A stretch of 15,306 bases of DNA from Achromobacter sp. GTDB taxonomy: Bacteria > Pseudomonadota > Gammaproteobacteria > Burkholderiales > Burkholderiaceae_B. Location of the stretch: assembly GCA_003454835.1 (NCBI GenBank), contig DMTA01000153.1, forward strand, positions 1 to 15,306. The letters run 5' to 3'. Positions 6,902 through 12,706 of the stretch are shown piece after piece; position 1 is the stretch's first letter, and the number at the start of each line of letters is the position of its first letter. A program made the translations under genes and the position numbers. The notes beneath the pieces were generated by a model. That model searched no databases, was not told the DNA's origin, and saw only the letters and a program-made list of their open reading frames with translations.

Positions 6902-7036
6902 ATGAAGAACAAAGTCTTTCTCGTCATGATGCTTTCGATTGCTGTGCTGACGGCGGGGTGCAACACCGTTGCCGGGGCCGGTAAAGATATCCAGCGGGGC
7001 GGGGAAAAGATCGAAGGGGCCGCTGAAAAGCGGTAG
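6902..7036 (+). CDS. Entericidin-like small lipoprotein (44 aa)
   Basis: The product is a tiny lipoprotein of the entericidin A/B (EcnA/EcnB) family. A signal peptide MKNKVFLVMMLSIAVLTAGC ends in the lipobox LTAGC, so signal peptidase II should cleave before Cys20. The mature part, CNTVAGAGKDIQRGGEKIEG and a short basic end, has the family's N-T-x-x-G-x-G-x-D-I pattern. In E. coli the pair acts as a toxin and antidote in stationary phase; in most proteobacteria only one copy is found and its role is unclear. I chose the ATG at 6902 because AGGAG (6891-6895) is six bases before it; an ATG at 6896 overlaps that site. It is a single gene with its own terminator. Confidence 0.93.
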   Translation: MKNKVFLVMMLSIAVLTAGCNTVAGAGKDIQRGGEKIEGAAEKR

Positions 7037-7067
7037 GGCAACAGGCCCTTTGCCGTCATGACGGCGC

Positions 7068-7116
7068 AAGGCCACGCAGGAAGTGCCTCATCAGGCACTC
7101 CGGGCGTGGCCTTTTT
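7068..7116 (+). terminator. Intrinsic terminator after the entericidin gene
   Basis: A long stem AAGGCCACGC (7068-7077) / GCGTGGCCTT (7104-7113) encloses a second stem AGTGCCT-CATC-AGGCACT (7082-7099), with an internal loop AGGA/CCGG. A T-run ends at 7116. It starts 32 bases after the stop. Confidence 0.9.
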
Positions 7117-7170
7117 GCATCCGCTGGCATAATCGCGGAAGTCCGAACAGCAACAATGGCGGGAAGAAAT

Positions 7171-7602
7171 ATGCGCAAGTCTGTATGGGTGGCTGTCACG
7201 TTGGCGGCCACGTTGGCCGGATGCGCCAGCACCGGGGTCTACGAGTCGGAAACCGCAAAGAAGGAAACCTTCAGCGTCGACACCAACAGTCAGGCGGCGT
7301 TCCGCCGTGCTGGCGAGTACGTGCGCGCGTGTCATACACAGGTCAGCCATCCTTATGGCGTGTCCTATGCCTGGCGCCATAGCCTTGGCGAAAAGGGCGC
7401 ACCGGACGAAATTCAGCTTTATAAGGTCGGCCAGCCGGCGACCGTGCTCGAACTGATTTCCGCGGAGGCCGACGGTCCCGCCAATGCCAAGGTGACCGTG
7501 ACGGTTCTGGGCGAAGGCCGCTGGGACGAGGCCGAGCTCGCGGCGGCGCGCAAATCGATACAGAGCGCGACGCCCACCTGCCGTGGCGCCACCGGCGGCT
7601 GA
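7171..7602 (+). CDS. Putative lipoprotein (143 aa)
   Basis: The N-terminus MRKSVWVAVTLAATLAGC is a lipoprotein signal with lipobox LAGC, so the mature protein should be anchored in the inner or outer membrane. The remainder is a small globular domain (about 115 residues) with two further Cys that could form a disulfide in the periplasm (in RACHTQ and TPTCRG). The family is not one I can name. I chose the ATG at 7171, preceded by GGGAAG; an ATG at 7156 would add five residues (MAGRN) without a better site. The next gene begins 3 bases after the stop, so the two are one unit. The terminator just upstream separates it from the entericidin gene. Confidence 0.82.
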   Translation: MRKSVWVAVTLAATLAGCASTGVYESETAKKETFSVDTNSQAAFRRAGEYVRACHTQVSHPYGVSYAWRHSLGEKGAPDEIQLYKVGQPATVLELISAEADGPANAKVTVTVLGEGRWDEAELAAARKSIQSATPTCRGATGG

Positions 7603-7605
7603 TCC

Positions 7606-8016
7606 ATGGACCCCCGCGCCCAGCAGCTCCGTGCAAGCGGCACGTCGTTCGCGCTGCTGGCCGGCGCGTTTCGCTTTCTGGGATGGTTGAATGGCGGCGC
7701 CGCCCTGATCCTGGTGGGATTCACCTTGGGCATCCTGGGGCCGGACATCGCCGCGCCGGATCTGCAGATCCCCCTGCTGTTTTTCCTGGCCGGCCTGGTG
7801 ATGGCGGGTCTGGGCGTGGCGTTTGCGTACCTGGCGCAGGTCAGCCTGTTGCGGCAAGGCTACAGCGGCCATTTGACGCGCGGTCATTGGCCCGCTCAAT
7901 TGCTGGCGCTCGTTTGCTACGTGGCCAGCATGCTGGCCTTCTGCGCAGCGTGCTGGTTTGCGGCCGGGCAGGCCGTGACGGCAACACCACAGGCGGCGGC
8001 CTACGCTCAGCGCTAA
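7606..8016 (+). CDS. Three-helix inner-membrane protein (136 aa)
   Basis: I do not recognise the family. Three hydrophobic segments are visible: ALILVGFTLGILGPDI (about 33-48), PLLFFLAGLVMAGLGVAFAY (56-75) and LLALVCYVASMLAFCAACWF (99-118). A short N-terminal amphipathic stretch (ALLAGAFRFLGWLNG) precedes them. A basic loop with HLTRGHW lies between the second and third helix, so that loop is probably cytoplasmic. It starts 3 bases after the lipoprotein stop, without its own strong ribosome binding site, which points to coupling with that gene. It ends 99 bases before the carbamoyltransferase gene, which has its own promoter. Confidence 0.8.
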   Translation: MDPRAQQLRASGTSFALLAGAFRFLGWLNGGAALILVGFTLGILGPDIAAPDLQIPLLFFLAGLVMAGLGVAFAYLAQVSLLRQGYSGHLTRGHWPAQLLALVCYVASMLAFCAACWFAAGQAVTATPQAAAYAQR

Positions 8017-8020
8017 AAAC

Positions 8021-8034
8021 ACGGGTAAACCCGT
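8021..8034. promoter_or_regulatory. Palindrome ACGGGT-AA-ACCCGT upstream of the carbamoyltransferase gene
   Basis: A perfect inverted repeat with 6-base arms and a 2-base centre, just after the stop of the membrane-protein gene and about 14 bases before the proposed -35 box. A half copy of the operator motif (TATGCGCAAA, 8034-8043) follows at once. It could be a protein-binding site or a weak terminator lacking a T-run. Confidence 0.4.
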
Positions 8035-8047
8035 ATGCGCAAAAATG

Positions 8048-8077
8048 TTGGACTTGTGTAGATGGTCGGAATAATAT
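8048..8077 (+). promoter_or_regulatory. Likely promoter of the carbamoyltransferase gene
   Basis: TTGGAC (8048-8053) and TAATAT (8072-8077, four of six to TATAAT) are 18 bases apart; ATAATA at 17 is an alternative. The start would be near 8084, giving a leader of about 30 bases. The -35 fit is modest. The -10 box and start site are covered by the palindrome at 8074-8092. Confidence 0.45.
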
Positions 8078-8092
8078 GCGCACAGCGTATAT
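8074..8092. promoter_or_regulatory. Operator-like palindrome over the promoter
   Basis: ATATGCGC-ACA-GCGTATAT: two 8-base arms with one mismatch around a 3-base centre. A related sequence, 16 of 19 bases identical, is at 8321-8339 inside the gene. The position over -10 and start is classic for a repressor site; the helix-turn-helix on the encoded enzyme is a candidate binder. Confidence 0.5.
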
Positions 8093-8115
8093 AAATCCTC
8101 TTTTTGGGGCCCGTC

Positions 8116-9408
8116 ATGAGCATCTCCCAGCAAGCCTTTCTGCGCGACGCCATGCGCCGCCTCAACCTCACCCGCGACGTATTTGCCACGCGCATCGGCG
8201 TCAAACGTCGCGCGCTTGACACCTGGCTCCTGCCGGAAGGCTCGCAGGAGTTCCGCGCAATGCCGGAAGTCGTGCAGCGCTTCGTCAGCGAAATCGTGCA
8301 AAACGGTGTGCTGCTGGAAAAATATACGCAAAGCGTACAAGACGGCCCGCTCCGTGATCGCATCGCACTTGAAGGCAAGAACCAGCTCCTCTCGGTAGAC
8401 CAATTCACGCGCGATTCCGTCGAAGACCTCTTCCGCGTGGCCGACATGATGCAGCCCATCGCACGCCGTCAGAAGGTGTCGCGCGTTTTGGAAGGCGCCG
8501 TGCTGGGCAACCTGTTCTTCGAGGCCAGCACCCGCACCCGCGTCAGCTTCGGGTCCGCCTTCTGCCGCCTGGGCGGCTCGGTGTGCGACACGACCGGCTT
8601 CACGTTTTCGTCGATGGCCAAGGGCGAATCCATCTATGACACCAGCCGCGTCATGAGTGGCTATGTGGACGCGATGGTCATCCGCCATCCCGATCAGGGA
8701 TCGGTCGCGGAATTTGCGCGCGCGACGAACATCCCTGTGGTCAACGGCGGCGACGGCCCGGGAGAACACCCCAGCCAGGCCCTGCTGGACCTGTACACCA
8801 TCCTGACCGAGTTCTCGCGCCTGGGTAAGTTGCTGGACGGCGCGCACATCGCGATGGTCGGCGATCTGAAGTACGGCCGCACCGTGCATTCGCTCATCAA
8901 GCTGATGGCGCTGTACAAGAACGTGAAGTTCTCGCTGATCTCGCCCAAGGGCCTGGAGATGCCGACCTACATCGTCGAGCAGGCCAGCCGCAACGGCAAC
9001 ATCATCGAGCAGAAGTCCTCGCTGGCCGAAGGCCTGGCGGGCGCCGACGTGATCTACGCGACGCGCGTGCAGAAAGAGCGCTTCGCCAACGAAGAGAACG
9101 AAGGCTACACGCCGGACTTTCAGGTCAACCGCGCCATCATCGACGCCTACTGCAGCCCCGAGACGATCGTGATGCACCCGCTGCCGCGCGACAGCCGTCC
9201 AGGCGCCAACGATCTCAGCGTGGACCTGAACCACGATCCGCGTTTGGCCATCTTCCGCCAGACCGACAACGGCATTCCCATCCGCATGGCGATCTTCGCG
9301 GTGCTGCTGGGTGTGGAAGGCCTTGTGCAGCATTCGCTGCGCGATGTGACGTGGCAGCATCCGTCGCATGTCGGTCCCGACGATTCGGTCTTCCACGGTC
9401 TCGATTGA
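8116..9408 (+). CDS. pyrB: Aspartate carbamoyltransferase with N-terminal helix-turn-helix (430 aa)
   Basis: The enzyme joins carbamoyl phosphate and aspartate, the first committed step of pyrimidine synthesis. The catalytic part (about 85-410) has the carbamoyl-phosphate motif ASTRTR (137-142), the 80s-loop Lys169 (AKGES), RHP (190-192), HPSQALLDLYTI (218-229), GDLKYGRTVHSL (249-260), ATRVQKERF (315-323) and HPLPRD (354-359). E. coli PyrB is 311 residues; here about 75 extra come first. They hold a helix-turn-helix-like segment, NLTRDVFATRIGVKRRALDT (17-36), as in Xre-type DNA-binding domains. No pyrI lies nearby. The ATG at 8116 is preferred over an in-frame TTG at 8104. Neighbours are not pyrimidine genes, so it may be a second paralogue. 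The enzyme call is firm; DNA binding is inference. Confidence 0.93.
   Translation: MSISQQAFLRDAMRRLNLTRDVFATRIGVKRRALDTWLLPEGSQEFRAMPEVVQRFVSEIVQNGVLLEKYTQSVQDGPLRDRIALEGKNQLLSVDQFTRDSVEDLFRVADMMQPIARRQKVSRVLEGAVLGNLFFEASTRTRVSFGSAFCRLGGSVCDTTGFTFSSMAKGESIYDTSRVMSGYVDAMVIRHPDQGSVAEFARATNIPVVNGGDGPGEHPSQALLDLYTILTEFSRLGKLLDGAHIAMVGDLKYGRTVHSLIKLMALYKNVKFSLISPKGLEMPTYIVEQASRNGNIIEQKSSLAEGLAGADVIYATRVQKERFANEENEGYTPDFQVNRAIIDAYCSPETIVMHPLPRDSRPGANDLSVDLNHDPRLAIFRQTDNGIPIRMAIFAVLLGVEGLVQHSLRDVTWQHPSHVGPDDSVFHGLD
8321..8339. promoter_or_regulatory. Second operator-like palindrome, inside the gene at the domain junction
   Basis: AATATACGCAAAGCGTACA matches 8073-8091 at 16 of 19 positions; its core TACGC-AAA-GCGTA is a perfect inverted repeat. 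It falls in codons 69-75, the linker between the helix-turn-helix and the catalytic domain. The two centres are 248 bases apart, which would suit looping. Confidence 0.4.
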
Positions 9409-9418
9409 CCGCATCGAT

Positions 9419-9452
9419 CCGTGGCGGGCCCGCGAAAGCGGCCCCGCCACGG
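9419..9452. terminator. Strong hairpin after the carbamoyltransferase gene
   Basis: CCGTGGCGGG (9419-9428) pairs with CCCGCCACGG (9443-9452); inside, after a C/C mismatch, CCGC-GAAA-GCGG closes with a GNRA-type tetraloop. It begins 11 bases after the stop. There is no T-run, so it may stabilise the 3' end or act as a weak terminator. A possible -10 box CATAAT for the next gene is at 9463-9468. Confidence 0.55.
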
Positions 9453-9533
9453 AGAATTCAAGCATAATCCGCGCTGGTTTTTCGGGCGCGTGCCGCAGCC
9501 TGGCGCGGGCGCCGTTCTTGGGCGGATGAGCTT

Positions 9534-10994
9534 ATGTCTTCAAGCAGTACCGGTGTTCCCCCTGCGGCCACCGCAATGGAGGCCTCCGCATTGGCGGCCA
9601 CCACCAAAGCGGCCACCGGCCAGGATTGCTACCTGAGTGCATCCAATGCGCATGCCTGGGAAGCGGTCTATCAATCCGTGGACGCCGATACGCGCGGCCA
9701 GGTTGCAGCGGTGGTGTCCGACCACGCCACGCAACTGGTCGATGCCTTCTATTCCACTTTGCTCGCTGATGCCGAAGCGGGCCCGCGGCTCTCGCACGAA
9801 ATCGTGTCGACCCGCCTGCACCGCGGCATGATGCACTGGTTGAAGGACCTGCTCTGCGTGCGCGATCAGGGAGACATCGACGTGCTGCTGGCCACGCAGA
9901 AGAAGGTGGGCGAGGTGCACGCGCGCGTTCACATTCCGATCCATCTCGTGATGGCCGGCGCCCGCATCCTGAAGAACGAAATCGCGCAGCGGCTGCGCGC
10001 AAGCGGCCTGGATGGCATGGCGGCGTCGGCGGCCACGCAATACGTATGCAACCTGTTTGATCTGGCGATCGAGCAGATGAGCCGTGCGTTCATGCGCGAC
10101 ATCAATCGCGGCGCGCGCAACGACGAGGCCTATCGCCTATTCGCGTTGGGGCAGAACATCTCGACTGAGCGCGAGCGCCAACGCGCCGCGTTGCTGGAGT
10201 GGAGCCAGGCCGTGCTGATCGGCCTGCATTACCGGACGCCGGAGCAGGCGCTGCCGCGGCTGTCGGCCTCGGAGTTCGGCCTGTGGCTCCAGCACAAGGG
10301 CGCGGTGCTCTTTGAAAGCGCGCCGGCACTGCGTCAGATCACGGAGGCCGTGGCACGTCTGGATGACACCGTGCTGCCGCGGATGATGCAAAGCGCCAGC
10401 CAGGCGCCGGAATCGCTGCCCAACCAGGTGCGTGAACTGCAGGAGCTGGTCGCGCGCATCAAGCATTTGCTCAATGGCCTATTCGACATGGTGGCCGAGA
10501 TCGAAAGCGGCAGCGATCCGCTCACCAACGTGTTGAACCGGCGTTTCCTCCCGTCCGTCATCGGACGCGAGATTTCGCTGGCGCAGCGCCAGCGGTCGAG
10601 CTTTTCGGTGCTGCTGCTGGATATTGATTATTTCAAGGCGATCAACGATGCGCATGGCCATGCGGGCGGCGACCAGATCTTGCGCCAGTTTGCCGAGGTC
10701 GTTCACCAGACCTGTCGTTCCAGCGACTTCGTGTTCCGCTATGGCGGCGAGGAGTTCCTGGTTGTGCTGGTGGACACGGGACCCGGCCCCGCGCTGGCCG
10801 CCGCCGAAAAACTCAACGCCGAGATCCGCCGGCACCGCTTCATGATTGCCGAGGCCGGCGCGCTGCAGGTGACGGCCAGCATCGGTGTCGCAACCTTCGA
10901 CGGCCATCCCGACTATGCGTACCTGATCGATCGCGCGGACAAGGCGCTGTACAGGGCCAAGCAGGCCGGCCGCGACCGCAGCGTCGCGGCATGA
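9534..10994 (+). CDS. Globin-coupled diguanylate cyclase, BpeGReg-like (486 aa)
   Basis: This is a haem oxygen sensor that makes the second messenger cyclic di-GMP, steering biofilm versus motility. The order matches BpeGReg of Bordetella pertussis (475 residues): globin sensor (about 33-187), a helical middle domain (about 200-320) and a GGDEF domain (325-484). The proximal haem ligand should be His129 in KKVGEVHARVH, and the distal Tyr73 lies in DAFYSTLL; their spacing of 56 equals that of Y43/H99 in BpeGReg. The active site is GGEEF (404-408), with LLDIDYFKAINDAHGHAGGD (361-380) for metal and GTP. RSSD (395-398), five residues before it, is an intact product-inhibition site. So it should be an active, feedback-controlled cyclase. 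The ATG at 9534 is the best start; ATG 9576 is possible. It is cytosolic. Confidence 0.95.
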   Translation: MSSSSTGVPPAATAMEASALAATTKAATGQDCYLSASNAHAWEAVYQSVDADTRGQVAAVVSDHATQLVDAFYSTLLADAEAGPRLSHEIVSTRLHRGMMHWLKDLLCVRDQGDIDVLLATQKKVGEVHARVHIPIHLVMAGARILKNEIAQRLRASGLDGMAASAATQYVCNLFDLAIEQMSRAFMRDINRGARNDEAYRLFALGQNISTERERQRAALLEWSQAVLIGLHYRTPEQALPRLSASEFGLWLQHKGAVLFESAPALRQITEAVARLDDTVLPRMMQSASQAPESLPNQVRELQELVARIKHLLNGLFDMVAEIESGSDPLTNVLNRRFLPSVIGREISLAQRQRSSFSVLLLDIDYFKAINDAHGHAGGDQILRQFAEVVHQTCRSSDFVFRYGGEEFLVVLVDTGPGPALAAAEKLNAEIRRHRFMIAEAGALQVTASIGVATFDGHPDYAYLIDRADKALYRAKQAGRDRSVAA

Positions 10995-11022
10995 AAAAGG
11001 GCCGCTCGGCAAGAGCGGCCCT
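10994..11022 (-). terminator. Intrinsic terminator of rdgC, between convergent genes
   Basis: Perfect 10-bp stem AGGGCCGCTC (10998-11007) / GAGCGGCCCT (11013-11022), loop GGCAA. Read on the minus strand it is followed by five T, 25 bases after the rdgC stop. On the + strand it stands right after the cyclase stop without a T-run, so it mainly serves rdgC. Confidence 0.85.
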
Positions 11023-11046
11023 GACTGTTGTTGCGGGCAAGAAGGC

Positions 11047-11946
11047 TTAGATCTTCTTTTCGCCGCCCAGCGCCTCGACCAGCTCGGCCATCATCTTGGC
11101 CAGTTCGCCGGTCATCAGCATCATGTCGGAATCGAACTTCTCGTCGTCGTTCGCGGCGACGCCTTCGTTGCCTTCTTTCAGCACGTCCAGGGGCGCCACG
11201 CGCTTGACGTCCAGGCCTTCGGTCAGGACGAACGACACGCGGTCGGCCCAGGTCATGGCCAGGCGGGTGCACTGCTTGCCGGACTGGATGTGGCGGCGCA
11301 CGTCGTCGGCGTCGATGGAATGCTTGACGTAGCGGATGGCCGCGCCGCTTTCGCCGGACGAGCGCAGCTCGGTGTCCTGGTCGATGGTGAAGTTGCTGGG
11401 CGCTTCGTCCTCGGCCAGCCAGCCGGTCATGGCCGACGCCGGCGATTGGGCGACGTACAGGTTTTCCAGCGGGAAGGGATCGACGCACTTGGCCAGCAGG
11501 CCGATGACTTCGTCGGCCTTGGCCGACGCGGCCGCGTCAATGACGAGCCAGTTGTTCTTCGGGTCGATCCAGACGCGCGTGTCGCGATAGACGCTGAACG
11601 CGCGCGGCAGAAGCTCGTCGGTGACGCGCTCCTTGATTTCCTTCATCTGCTTGCGGCCAGGCTTGTAGCCTTGCTGCTCTTCGATCTCCTGGGCGCGCGC
11701 CTTGGCGACCTGGTTGATCACGGTGCCCGGCAAAAGCTTCTTTTCGGCGCGCAGGCTGAGCAGGATCTGGCCGTTGACTTCGTGGGCCAGGCCGCCGTTC
11801 TCGCGCGGGGGCACCCAGCCCAGACTTTGCATTTCGAGGTTGTTGCCGGACTGGTACGCATGCTTTGCCAGCGTGTCTTCAAGCTGATCGCCGGTCAGGG
11901 TCCAGGGCGAAGAGAGGCGGTAAATCTTGAGATTCTTGAACCACAT
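11047..11946 (-). CDS. rdgC: Recombination-associated protein RdgC (299 aa)
   Basis: RdgC is a nucleoid-associated protein that forms a ring-shaped dimer on double-stranded DNA and restrains RecA filament formation; in E. coli it becomes essential when replication-restart functions are lost, and in Neisseria it aids pilin variation. The typical start [15 protein letters not shown], the segment [13 protein letters not shown] (39-51), [20 protein letters not shown] (71-90), and the basic [20 protein letters not shown] (93-112) with [17 protein letters not shown] are all in place. Length agrees with the E. coli protein (303). The ATG at 11946 is at the family's normal start. TATAGA (11970-11975, minus strand) could be the -10 box. 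It is a single gene with its own terminator. Confidence 0.97.
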   Translation of the reverse strand: MWFKNLKIYRLSSPWTLTGDQLEDTLAKHAYQSGNNLEMQSLGWVPPRENGGLAHEVNGQILLSLRAEKKLLPGTVINQVAKARAQEIEEQQGYKPGRKQMKEIKERVTDELLPRAFSVYRDTRVWIDPKNNWLVIDAAASAKADEVIGLLAKCVDPFPLENLYVAQSPASAMTGWLAEDEAPSNFTIDQDTELRSSGESGAAIRYVKHSIDADDVRRHIQSGKQCTRLAMTWADRVSFVLTEGLDVKRVAPLDVLKEGNEGVAANDDEKFDSDMMLMTGELAKMMAELVEALGGEKKI

Positions 11947-12097
11947 GAGCGTCGGCCAAAAGGGTTGATTCTATACGACGTGGCGACTTTGCCGAAGTGG
12001 TCCGTTGCGCCCGGCAGCAGGCGACACGTTCTGTCACTGACAGGGAGGGACCTATCCGGTAATGTCCCGCGCACCAACGTGAGATTGGAGTGAAAAG
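11947..12097. promoter_or_regulatory. Divergent promoter region between rdgC and the small membrane protein
   Basis: The spacer holds the likely -10 of rdgC (TATAGA on the minus strand, 11970-11975) without a convincing -35. It also has an inverted repeat CTGTC-ACT-GACAG (12031-12043) and, just after it, GGGAC (12047-12051) facing GTCCC (12064-12068). The second gene's ribosome binding site GGAG is at 12087-12090. A protein-binding role for the first repeat is possible but untested. Confidence 0.4.
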
Positions 12098-12307
12098 ATG
12101 AAAATCATTGGCGCGATCCTGATTGTCCTGGGCGTGGCTGCCCTGGCCTACAAGGGCTTCAGCTACAAGTCCGAGGAAACGGTCCTGCAGATCGGATCCG
12201 TGAAGGCCACGGCGGAAACCGAGAAGTCGGTTCCCATCCCGACGTGGGCTGGCATTGCCGCGATCGTAGCGGGCGTCCTCGCAATCGGCGTGGGCATGCG
12301 TCGTTGA
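12098..12307 (+). CDS. Small two-helix membrane protein (69 aa)
   Basis: I know this as a common but uncharacterised type of small bacterial membrane protein. Helix one is IIGAILIVLGVAALAYKGFSY (3-23), then a polar segment with SVKATAETEKSVPIPTW (34-50), and helix two AGIAAIVAGVLAIGVGM (51-67), closed by two Arg. Such proteins share the layout helix, Y-K/T segment, short beta-type stretch, I-P-x-W-A-G, helix. No function is known to me. The ATG at 12098 has GGAG seven bases upstream. The gene is single: it faces away from rdgC and is followed by its own terminator. Confidence 0.85.
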   Translation: MKIIGAILIVLGVAALAYKGFSYKSEETVLQIGSVKATAETEKSVPIPTWAGIAAIVAGVLAIGVGMRR

Positions 12308-12355
12308 TCTGCGCCGGCCGCAGGGCCGGTCGTGTGGCGTCAAAAGGCATGAAGA

Positions 12356-12387
12356 GGGCGGTCGCGTTGCGGCCGCCCTTTGTTTTT
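12356..12387 (+). terminator. Intrinsic terminator after the small membrane protein gene
   Basis: Stem GGGCGGTCGC (12356-12365), loop GTT, stem GCGGCCGCCC (12369-12378) with one U-G pair, then TTTGTTTTT to 12387. It starts 49 bases after the stop. Confidence 0.88.
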
Positions 12388-12415
12388 GCGCGGGGTCCAT
12401 GGGATCCGCGGCCAC

Positions 12416-12452
12416 AAAAAAAAGCGGCCCGGCTCAATGAAGAGTCGGGCCG
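12416..12452 (-). terminator. Minus-strand intrinsic terminator without an adjacent gene
   Basis: Stem CGGCCCGGCTC (12425-12435) and GAGTCGGGCCG (12442-12452), loop AATGAA, one mismatch. Eight A on the + strand (12416-12423) make a T-run for minus-strand transcripts. The transporter gene already has a terminator 180 bases earlier, so this one is either a back-up or the end of an unlisted transcript. Confidence 0.75.
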
Positions 12453-12631
12453 GTACGGGAGCACACAATACCGCGTCATAAAAGGCTCGCGGGGAACGCG
12501 GCATTGGTGTCAGAACAGCAGCCCTGCAATCGTCTGACAGGGGGATCAATCGTCAGGCAATCTTGCGCAAGGCCGTAATCTGAGCGCCCAGTCTACTGGC
12601 GCCGGTCTGACAGGGTCCTGAAAGTACGAAT

Positions 12632-12659
12632 AAAAAAAAAGCTCCGACAAGGAGCTTTT
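12632..12659 (-). terminator. Intrinsic terminator of the MHS transporter gene
   Basis: Stem AAAAGCTCC (12637-12645), loop GACAA, stem GGAGCTTTT (12651-12659). On the minus strand the hairpin runs on into a T-run (nine A at 12632-12640). It is 47 bases after the transporter stop. Confidence 0.9.
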
Positions 12660-12706
12660 GAAAGGCCGGGCAGGCGCAGCAGTCCCGCCCGGCGGGGGAT
12701 GGTCTA

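Larger units (their letters stand above)
12308..12706. other. Gene-free region of 399 bases with three intrinsic terminators
   Basis: No coding sequence is supported here. It holds a + strand terminator (12356-12387) and two minus-strand terminators (12416-12452 and 12632-12659). Between the last two, GTCTGACAGGG occurs twice (12532-12542 and 12605-12615), and TGTCAGA near 12508 can pair with TCTGACA (12533-12539). The outer minus-strand terminator has no gene of its own, so a small RNA on the minus strand is possible. Confidence 0.5.

Noticed and set aside
8035..8061. An 8-codon leader peptide (MRKNVGLV) before pyrB, with pyrBI-like attenuation
   Set aside because: No ribosome binding site precedes it, and the T-run at 8101-8105 has no GC-rich hairpin before it, so an attenuator is not supported. 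It also overlaps the proposed -35 box.
6736..9465. A 909-codon open frame on the minus strand
   Set aside because: It runs antisense through the entericidin, lipoprotein, membrane-protein and pyrB genes and their terminator. Its product is low-complexity (His, Arg, Ala, Gly, Asp rich), typical of an antisense shadow in GC-rich DNA.
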